A DNA stretch of 64,000 nt from Tolypeutes matacus (lineage: Eukaryota; Chordata; Mammalia; Cingulata; Chlamyphoridae): assembly GCA_026826555.1 (NCBI GenBank), contig JAKSZT010054305.1, positions 1,004,297 through 1,068,296 on the forward strand. Reading direction: 5' to 3'. The notes beneath the pieces are model-generated. The model was not told the origin of the DNA, did not search any database, and worked only from the letters and a program-made list of their open reading frames with translations. Shown one piece after another: positions 55,848-64,000 of the stretch (the first letter of the stretch is position 1; each line of letters starts with the position of its first letter). The position numbers and the translations under genes were made by a program.

Positions 55848-56372
55848 GCCACTGTGGAGGACTGTTTGGCAGTTCCTAAAGAAGTTGAATATAGACCTAC
55901 CATGTGACCCTGCAATACCACTACTGGGTATATACCCAGAAGAACTGAGAGCAGTGACACCAACAGACATCTGCATACCGGATGTTCATAGCCACATTAT
56001 TCACCATTGCCAAAAGTTGGAAACAACCCAGGTGTCCATCAACAGATGAATGGATAAACAAACTGTGGTCTATTCACACAATGGAATATTATGGAGCTAT
56101 AAGAAGAAATGAATTCATAAAGCATATGACAACATGGATGGAGGACATTATGTTGAGCGAAACAAGCCAGACACAAAAGGACAAATACTGTATGATTGCA
56201 TTACTATGAACCAAATATATTGTGTAACATATTTTATGATTCAAATATATATATATCTCCAGTAGATTCAATTTGGAAATGTATGTTTTTATTCAACTGT
56301 GTTTTCTTTTATTTTTTAATTATTGTTTATATTTTCAATTATTAAATGTACAAAAAAAAGTTTAAAAAAAAA
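55848..56372 (+). repeat. L1 ORF2 C-terminus and short 3' UTR (young type)
   Basis: It is nearly the same text as 54015-54545 (CAGCCACTGTGGAGGACTG, GAACTGAGAGCAGTGACACC, ACATTATGTTGAGCGAAAC). It ends with AATTATTAAATGTACAAAA and an A-run. It begins abruptly, without its own A-rich start. ORF2 is broken by small changes near 55978. Confidence 0.85.
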
Positions 56373-57362
56373 AGTCCTAGAAGGATTGTGGGAAGATGAC
56401 AGTGAACTAACAGGCACAGCTGAATGCTCTCACAAAAATGACAGAGAAAGAGGCAAAAGCTGTCTGAGAGACCTGCTTTGGGGGTCAGCAGACCAGGACA
56501 GGCTACACAACTCCCAGGAGGGTGAGAGACAGAGAGACAAAGAAGCTGAAACCACAAATGTGAGTTACCAACCCCCTATGGCAGCCAGGAAGGGCTCCCC
56601 TCCCCCACTCCCAAGATATTAAGCTGGGTTAAAACCCCAGGCTCGCTGTAGCCAACTGAGGGGGGACAGATATATCTTCCTTCCTGTCAGTTTTTTCAAG
56701 GGAAAAGGGAGGGGAGGTCCAGGTGCTTTTCTTCAATGAATTTGACCAGCAGAGCCAGCTTTGAATCTCCACTCTGGAGAGTCAGCACAGGAACACAGGA
56801 AAGCCGAGGCTGAAACACCTCAGTGGAAAGGTGTGCTAACTAGCACCATCTGCTGACAGGTGTGGAAATTGCAGGGACAAAAACTTCATGCTCTCTGTAT
56901 CCAATCCCTGGGAGAAAATCTACACCCCACTAGTGAGTCCCTGGCCTGAATTTGAAAACTTAAGCTGGGAAATTTTAAAGACTGAGAATAAGTTGAACCA
57001 AATATCAAAGGAAAGCTATGAATAAAAAACAATAAGCAAGAAAAATTGGCCATCAGAGTAAATTCACCAACATATTCAGATATCTAGACATCAACAAAAA
57101 TTACAAGCTATACTAGGAAACAGGAAGAGATGGCCCAGCCAAAAGAACAAACCAAATATCCTGAAGAGATACAGAATTTAAGACAATTAATCAGTGGTAC
57201 CTAAATCACTTCAAAGAATTTATTAAAAATATGACTAAAGAAGTAAAGGATATTAAGAAGACACTGGGAGAGCATAAAGAACAATTTGAAAGCCTGCAAA
57301 GAAAAGTAACAGACCTTATGGGAATGAAAGACACAATGGATGAGATTTAAAGTACATTAGAG

Positions 57363-57554
57363 GGAAGCGGCTGTGGCTCAATCAGTGGGGCTCCCGTTTA
57401 CCATATGGGAGGCCCGGGTTCGGTTCCCGGGGCCTCCTGGTGAGGGCGGGCCCGCCCGCATGGCGTGGTTGGCTGACCTAGCGAGCGCAAGCAGCAGGGG
57501 GGGGATAAATGAATAAATAAATAAAATCTTTAAAAAAATAAAAAATAAAAAAAA
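57363..57554 (+). repeat. DAS-like SINE, GC-rich short type
   Basis: The head is GGAAGCGGCTGTGGCTCAAT with box GGTTCGGTTCCCGG, body GCGGGCCCGCCCGCATGGCG, and tail AAATAAAATCTTT. The TSD AAAGTACATTAGAG is at 57349 and 57556. Confidence 0.93.
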
Positions 57555-57999
57555 TAAAGTACATTAGAGGCACATAGGAGCAGGTTTGAATTGCTTGAAG
57601 ACAGAATTAGTGACTTTAAAGGCAGAACATCTGAACTGAAAAAGACAGGAGAACAGAGAATAGAATGGAAAAAAATGGAACAGAGTCTCAGGGAATTGAA
57701 TGACAATGCAAAATTCACAAACATTCACATTATTGGTGTCCCAGAAGGAGAAGAGAATGGAAAAAGGGCAGAAAGAATATTTGAGGAAATAATGACGGAA
57801 AACTTCCCAAACCCTATGAAGGACATAAATATCAATATCCAAGAAGAACAATACACCCCAAACAGAATAAATCCTAATAGACCTACCCCAAGACACCTAT
57901 TCGGAATGACAAATATCAGAGATAAAAAGAGGATTCTGAAAGCAGCAAGAGAAATGCAAAACATCACATACAAGGGAAGCTTGATAAGATTAAATGCAG

Positions 58000-58384
58000 G
58001 GGAAGCAGATGTGGCTCAAGCAGTTAGGTGCTGCCTACCATATGGGAGGTCCCAGGTTTGGTTCCCAATGCCTCCTAAAGAAGATAGGCAAGGCAGTGAG
58101 CTGGCACAACGAGCTGACACAACAAGATAACCCAATAAGATGGCACAACAAGGAGACACAACAAGGAGATACAATGATGAAACACAATGAGAGACAAAAC
58201 AAGCAGGGAGTGAAGGTGGCTCAAGCAATTAGGTGCCTCCTTCCCACATGGGAGGTCCCGGGTTTGGTTCTGGTGCCTCCTAAAAAGAAGACAAGCATGC
58301 AACAAACAGACACAGAGAGCAGACAGCAAGTGCAAACTACAAGAGGGGGGAGAAATAAATTAAATAAATCTTAAAAAAAAAAAA
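58000..58384 (+). repeat. DAS-like SINE
   Basis: The head is GGAAGCAGATGTGGCTCAAG. The body has CAACAAGGAGACACAAC repeats, the second unit is GTGAAGGTGGCTCAAGC, and the tail is AAATAAATCTT plus poly(A). The TSD AAGATTAAATGCAG/AAGATTAAGTGCAG is at 57986 and 58385. Confidence 0.92.
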
Positions 58385-58950
58385 AAAGATTAAGTGCAGA
58401 CTTCTTATCAGAAACCATGGAGAAGAGAAGAAAGTGGTATGATGTATTTAAAAGAGAAAAACTGCCAGTAAAGAATTCTGTATCCAGCAAAGCTGTCCTT
58501 CAAAAATGAGGGTGAGCTCAAAGTCTTCACAGACAAACAAAAACTGATAGAATATGTTACAAAAAAACCGTATTTACAAGAGATACTAAAGGGAGTGCTG
58601 CAATCTGAAAGGAAAAAACAAGGGTGAGAGATTTGGAGAAGAGTTTATAAATGAAGATTATTAGGAAGGGTAAAGTTAAGGGTAAGAAGACAGACAATAG
58701 AACAATATGACAACAGGAAGCTGAAGGACAATATGGATGCCTTTACAGTAATAACACTGAATGTTAATGGATTTAACTCCCCAATCAAAAGACATAGACT
58801 GATAGAATGGATTAAAAAATATGAGCCGTCTATGTGTTGTCTACAAGAGACCCACCTCAGACATAAGGACACAAGCAAGTTAAAAATGAAAGGTTAGAAA
58901 AAGGTAGTCCATGCAAATAGTAACCAAAAAAGAGCTGGAGTAGACCAGAT

Positions 58951-59655
58951 AAATGTAAAATAAAAGTATTATAGTATATGAACAATAATTACTCAGTGCA
59001 GCTAGCAAATTGTTCCTGTGATAGTATTCTGTAAGTTTCTTCATACAAAATAAACACTTGCTTTTAATTGAGGAGGGCTGGATATATTTTTGGATACTTT
59101 GTTTTTCTTTAGCCCTTTCTTATGCATACTTGTTAATTAAAACAATCCATCTGAGTCAATAATGATTTAACATGACTACTGTTTAACAAGAGTTTGAGTT
59201 TTTCTGTCTCATAAAATTATGAGTTGGCATATTATCTGCTGCAATTCATTCCAACAAGATATGAAAAATTCCCAAATAGGAATTTGGTTATCCAGAAAGA
59301 ATTATGGCCTAAATGGAAATTAAATAACTAAATCAATAATTTATTTCATTCTTAGAGATTATTATGTCCAATAGTTAGAGCTGTAATTTAAAAATTAGAA
59401 TTATGCTGAAACAAAAACAGAAAAAAAGAAAAAAGAATAAAAAACAAAAAAAGAAAAAAATTAGAATTATGTTATAATTAATTTCTATTATATTAGAATT
59501 CTAATTTACATTTATAAATGTTTGTTGCTATACTATCTACTTCTTATAATTGATTATATTAAATCTAACCTGGCCTTGCACTCTCTTAAAATTTGTAATT
59601 TCTTTCAATCTATTTTTCTATTTATTTTACAACTTTACAATACAGGTCTTTTTAA
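58951..59655. other. AT-rich stretch, no gene seen
   Basis: No repeat family or coding frame is recognised. A purine tract (AAAAAGAAAAAAGAATAAA) at 59418-59460 sits between two AATTAGAATTATG copies, which look like a TSD around a low-complexity insert. Confidence 0.4.
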
Positions 59656-60002
59656 CAGCTAAAGCAAAAAGCCATTGATTATACACTTTGGATAGATCAT
59701 ATGGTATATGAATATATCTCAATAAAACTGCTTAATAAACAAATAAATAATTGTGCAAGAATAGCCAGAAATAGCAGCTATGTACAGCAGGGGAAACAGA
59801 GAGATTGAGAGGGGAGGAATTTCCTTGTTTGTCTGTTTTTTGTTTATTATTATTGAATTAATGAAAATGTTTTAATAATGATTGAAGTAATGAACACACT
59901 ACTATGTGATTATACCAAATACCATTGATTATACACTGTGGATAAATTGTATGCTTTATTAATATGTATCAATAAAATTGATTTGTTTAAAAAAATAGGG
60001 TG
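59656..60002 (+). repeat. Two L1 3' ends in a row
   Basis: 59670-59740 (ACACTTTGGATAGATC, ATATCTCAATAAAACTGC) is one terminus. 59765-59990 (GCAGCTATGTACAGCAGGGG, AATAATGATTGAAGTAATG, AATAAAATTGATTTG) is another, of the type at 28411. Confidence 0.7.
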
Positions 60003-60244
60003 GGTTGGGGGAAACATACACCAAATGTAAGATATGGACTATAGTTAGTAGTAATATTTTGACGATGCTCTTGCACAATTTGTAACCAATGTGTCACAAC
60101 AATGCAAGTCATTGGTGGAAGGGTGATGTATGGGACCCCTGTATGATGTTATGCATGTTTATTTTGTAAGTTCCTAACTTTTACTATACGCTTGTTGTTT
60201 ATGTATGTTCATATATGAATGATATATACTTCAATAAAAAATAT
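60003..60244 (+). repeat. 5'-truncated L1 3' terminus
   Basis: AAACATACACCAAATGTAAG, ATGGACTATAGTTAGTAGTA, GTATGATGTTATGCATG and ACTTCAATAAAAAATA match the last module of the composite elements. It shows what that module looks like alone. Confidence 0.8.
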
Positions 60245-60652
60245 TTTTAAAAAAAGAAGAATTAACACAAATCCTTCTCAAACTCTTCCAAAAAAAAAAA
60301 AAAAAAAAGGAAGAGGGAACATTTCCTAACTTATGCTATGAAGCCAGCATTACGCTGATAACAAAACCAGATAAGGAGAACACAAGAAAAGAAATTACAG
60401 GCCAATTTCCCTTATGACTACAGATGCAAAAATCCTCACAAAATATTAGCAAACCAAATCCAATAGTATATTAAAAGGATCATACACCATAACTAAGTGG
60501 GATTTACCCCAGGAATGCAAGGGTGGTTCAAAATACAAAAACCAATCACTGTAATATACCACATTAATAGAATGAATGGGGGATAAAAATGATCATGTCA
60601 ATAGATGCAGAAAAGTCATTTGACAAAATCCAACACATTTTCACTCTTTTCA
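60245..60652 (+). repeat. L1 ORF2 reverse transcriptase fragment
   Basis: AAGCCAGCATTACGCTGATA, CCAATTTCCCTTATGACTAC, AAATCCTCACAAAATATTAG, GGGATTTACCCCAGGAATGC and GTCAATAGATGCAGAAAAG mark the RT domain leading up to the catalytic region. It carries frameshifts and stops. Confidence 0.85.
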
Positions 60653-60654
60653 TT

Positions 60655-62075
60655 TATTTTTTTTAAAAATCTAAAACACTCAGAAAACTAGGGGGGAAAA
60701 ATAGTCTTAAATATATTCAAAGAGCTAAAGGAAAGAATGGACAAAGAAATAAAGGACATTAGGAAAATAATAGGTAAATCCAAAGAGAATATCAATAAAG
60801 AGAAAGAAATTATGAAAAGGAACCAAGCAGAAGACCACAGTAACAGAAATTTTAAATTCTGAAGCAGAAAGCAAAAAGAATGAAGAAAAGTGAATATAGC
60901 CTATGGAACATGTGAAGTACCATCAAGTGTACCAAAATACACATGGTGGGAACACAGGAGAAAAAAGAAAGGAGCAGAGAGAATATTTGAAGAAATAATG
61001 GCTGAAAGCTTCCCAAATTTAACTAAAGCCCTGCATGTAGACCTCTAAAATGCTCAATGAACTCCAAAGAGGATAAACCCAAATAGATGTACACTATGAC
61101 ATACTATAATATTGAATGCCAAAGATAAAGAGAAATATGAAAGGCACACAAGAAAAGCAGCATGTCACATTCAAAAGCTGAGGGAGTTCTTTGGAAGTAG
61201 ATCAGACCTGCAAGAAATGCTAAAGAGGGTTCTGCAGGAGACAAGACAATAAGTTGAAGATACATGAAGAAATAAAGATCACCAGTAATGATAAGGACAA
61301 TGGTAAATATAAATGTCAGTACTGTTGTATTTTTGGCTTGTAACTCCACTTTTTACTTCCTACAGGATCTCAAAGCCAAATGCATAAAATGTAATGGCTT
61401 AGGACTCATAATGTATAAATATGTAATTTATGACAAGACCTACATGAAATTGGGGGAACAGAGAGGTATAGGAACATAGTTTGTGTATGCTATTGAAGTT
61501 AAGTTGGTATCAAACCAAACAAGGCTGTTATATATTTATGATGTTATATTTAAGCCCCATTGTAACAACAACGAAAATATAGGAGAATATGCAAACTCAG
61601 AGAGAGATAAAGTAGAGTACAGGTCACCAGAGCCAAAAGTAGGGGAATTGGGGAGTTAATGCATAATGGATCTAGGGTTTTTTGTCTAGGGGAATGGTAA
61701 AGTTCTAGAAATGGATGGTGGGAAGGTACCACAACATTGTGAATGTGATTAATTCCACTAAATGGTATGCGGGGAGTGGATGAGATGGAAAAGTTGTTTA
61801 TGTTGTATATATAGTTCCACAATTTTTTAAAAGAGATTTTGGGGGAAACTACACCAAGTGTAAGATATGGACTATAGTTAGTAGTAATATTTTGATGATA
61901 CTCTTTCATAGTTTGTAACAAGTGTTTCACAACAGTGTAAGGTGTTGGTGGTAAGGAGATATATGGGAGACTTGTATGATGATATGCACGTTTGTTTTGT
62001 AAATTCACAAATTTTACTATACATTTATTGTTTACATATGTTCGTGTATGAATTACATAATTCAATAAAAATTTT
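60655..62075 (+). repeat. L1 ORF1 and 3' UTR, internally deleted
   Basis: ORF1 text (GAGAATATTTGAAGAAATAATG near 60980) leads to the ORF1 end near 61250. A ~500 bp stretch of the ORF1-ORF2 region passes directly into a 3' UTR that ends like the one at 60003 (ATTCAATAAAAATT). ORF2 is absent. GTGATTAATTCCACTAAATG near 61747 belongs to an older L1 3' end, so two copies may be merged. Confidence 0.7.
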
Positions 62076-62094
62076 TAAATGAAAAAATATAATG

Positions 62095-62396
62095 ATAATT
62101 AAATGTAATATGTGACCCTGGATAGGCTCTAGTAATGGAGAGGAAAGAGCTCAAAAAGACATTATTGGGACATATGAAAAATTGGGATATAGACTGTAAG
62201 CTTTATGTCAATGTTAAATTGCTTGAGCTTAATTATTGTACTTAGTTTCATAAGTGAATATACTAGTTCTTAGGAAATGTACATGGCAGCATTAAGTGTT
62301 CAAGGAGCATGATTTACACAACCTACTCTCAAATGTTCAGAAAATAGATTAATAAAGACAGACAGATACATAGATGGATAGAATGGTAGCGATGAT

Positions 62397-62443
<47 letters not shown>

Positions 62444-62453
62444 NNNNNNNNNN

Positions 62454-62518
<65 letters not shown>

Positions 62519-62835
62519 GATAGATAGATATGGATGGACTGATGATAGATGGATAGAAGATAGAAATAATAGAATGACAGATAAGTAGGTAAGTAGACAG
62601 ACAGATAGATACACAGATACATAGATAAATACATTTGATGGATTGATGATAGAAAAGTAGATGAGAGAGAATGATAGGACAAACATAGCAAAATGTTAAA
62701 ACTGGCGAATATGGGTAACTGGAAGATGGGGTATGTTGGAACTCTCTGTATGGGGCTTGAATTATTTTTCTATCTGTCATGTAAGTTTGCAATTATTTCA
62801 AAATAAATGTGCAGAGAAGAAAAAACAATAAAATT
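62095..62835 (+). repeat. Old L1-like 3' end with TAGA microsatellite
   Basis: The same family as 35430: ACATTATTGGGACATATG, CCTACTCTCAAATGTTCAG, AGCAAAATGTTAAAACTGG and CAATTATTTCAAAATAAATG. The GA-rich spot of the consensus has expanded into a long (TAGA)n array. Confidence 0.65.
62355..62690. repeat. (TAGA)n microsatellite with a 10-N gap
   Basis: A long array of TAGA tetramers with a run of 10 N at 62444-62453, followed by interrupted TAGA/CAGA/GATG units. The N-run means the true array length is unknown. Long Tyr-Leu-Ser-Ile frames here are microsatellite artefacts. Confidence 0.95.
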
Positions 62836-64000
62836 TTTAAAAAATTAAAAAAATAAAAACACCTCTGTGCCAACATTCAGAATCCAGGCACCCCACTGCA
62901 GAACTTTCCTGGGTAGATCAGGAGCACAGCTACCTGCATTATCTCCCAGTTGCAGTGGTAACAACGTGAACTCCATAGCCACTCCAATCAAAAGAGAAGA
63001 AATCCTCTCACAGCCTGAGACTGGTCTCTGGAAAGAATCCTTCTCCACCAATGCAATCCTGGGAAATGGAAAGAGTGATAACAGTGGGACAACTTCTAGT
63101 AACAGCAGTGACCACCTAACAGTCAAATCCAAAGGATTCTCAGTTCCTCATTCTACCTGACATTTCTACAGATTGACTCCACTGCTGACCTTCCCCTTAT
63201 TCAATATATTTCCTTCCTAGGCTTCTGAACACTATATTATTTTTAAATCCTTCCCCTTCCCCGAAAACTCAGTCTTAGTCTCCTTGGATGTTTCCAATTC
63301 CTCTATCCAGCCCTTAAGAGCTACAGACTGGGTTCTGTCCTCTTCTTCCTAGAAAACTCAGCTGTTATAACCACTTCAAAGACTGCTTATTTCCATATGT
63401 GCTCCACATCCCCTCTCCTGCCCATATCTCTCTCCTAAGGTTCAAAACTACATGCCAAAGTGCCTTCCAGAGATCTCTCCCATATAACCAGAAAGTGCAT
63501 CAAATTGACTGATCAAAGTAGAAGCAAGAATCTCCCTCTACTGCCCTCATATGCCGCTCACACTGTTTTCCCTTTCCTGGGAACTGGGCCCACGTGGTTT
63601 CAAATTCCAGTTTCATCTGCTGCTACCAGACTAGGAGCAACGATGCCCTCCTCTCTTCCCACGGCTTTCACAGAGCATTTCCTCTCTCAACCCTCTCTAC
63701 AAATGCAATCATCCGAGTGCTTTGGCCCCAAGGCCTGAGCATCCAGCAGTGGCTGCTTCTAAAACCCCAACCTTAATTTTTTAGTCCTTCATGAGATAGG
63801 ATCTATGTAACAGGGGAGACAAGTTCTCCATACTTGGCCCTGAGAACCACAAGTTGCCTGGGTCCAAAGCTGAACTCATAAGGAGAGGAGATGCTTTGTC
63901 CACACATGGAGCATCAGGCCTTCCAACCTGAGGGCTGCAGCCGAGCTCAGAAAGCCAGGCTAAATGTTACAAGTGATGGGAAGTAGCTCAGAAGTAACTT
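62836..64000. other. Mostly unclassified block
   Basis: No gene is recognised. A 97-codon plus frame (62867-63160), rich in Ser, Asn and Thr, overlaps an equally long minus frame and has no domain I know. 63400-63520 has weak L2-like text (CTCCTAAGGTTCAAAACTAC, GCCTTCCAGAGATCTC). The last part contains no feature I can support. Confidence 0.4.

Larger units (their letters stand above)
56380..58950 (+). repeat. L1 with its true 5' end: 5' UTR, ORF1, ORF2 start
   Basis: It opens AGGATTGTGGGAAGATGAC, like the copy at 16184. ORF1 is partly open at 57591-57995 with the IGVPEGEE and FEEIMTENFPN region of the ORF1p RRM, followed by the C-terminal domain (GTATCCAGCAAAGCTGTCC). The ORF2 endonuclease start (AATGTTAATGGATTTAAC, CAAGAGACCCACCTC) ends near 58950. 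SINEs at 57363 and 58000 interrupt ORF1. It is not functional. Confidence 0.88.

Noticed and set aside
62329..62792. Long Tyr-Leu-Ser-Ile repeat proteins on the minus strand
   Set aside because: They are translations of the TAGA microsatellite across an assembly gap.

Overview
The window is mammalian nuclear DNA from a xenarthran, most likely an armadillo (Dasypus). The diagnostic signal is about 28 tRNA-related SINEs of the armadillo DAS type. They have a tRNA-like head with A-box and B-box motifs, a CCC(A/G)CATGGGAGG-type anticodon region, AATAAATAAATCTTT-type tails and 10-16 bp target-site duplications (TSDs). I found no intact host protein gene. The window reads as intergenic or intronic DNA dominated by layers of retroelements.

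Layout. 1-3285: LTR remnants, including a minus-strand MaLR provirus piece and an MLT1-like LTR split by a SINE. 3286-11740: old L1s riddled with later insertions (a hAT element, a composite retroposon, SINEs, a tiny mRNA-derived retrocopy and a second L1 3' end). 11850-13225: an L2 split by a solo LTR. 14020-28790: several L1 copies, one starting at its true 5' end (16184) and carrying a calponin-3 (CNN3) processed pseudogene. 28791-45700: the lowest repeat density, with single-copy-looking blocks (28.8-30.1, 33.2-33.9, 35.9-38.6 and 38.9-40.2 kb), ancient MIR and L2 copies, and a ~2.9 kb unclassified retroelement-like block at 40.2-43.1 kb. 45780-48700: old L1-like DNA carrying a PIGP retrocopy whose reading frame is broken only by a SINE. 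48700-53090: a minus-strand ERV remnant (LTR, candidate primer-binding site, RNase H-like stretch), a second copy of the composite retroposon and a solo LTR with a perfect 5-bp TSD. 53096-62835: L1 mosaics, including another true L1 5' end, and a TAGA microsatellite with a 10-N gap. 62840-64000: mostly unclassified.

The elements act as one retrotransposition ecosystem. The L1s carry the expected protein segments (ORF1p, endonuclease, reverse transcriptase). SINEs, processed pseudogenes and composite elements show poly(A) tails and mostly TSDs typical of L1-driven integration. Two observations stand out. First, an ~0.88 kb composite retroposon (unknown 5' module, DAS-like SINE, L1 3' terminus, poly(A)) occurs twice with the same 5' start, an architecture like SVA. 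Second, at five loci successive retroposons are stacked at the same target, each separated by another copy of the TSD.
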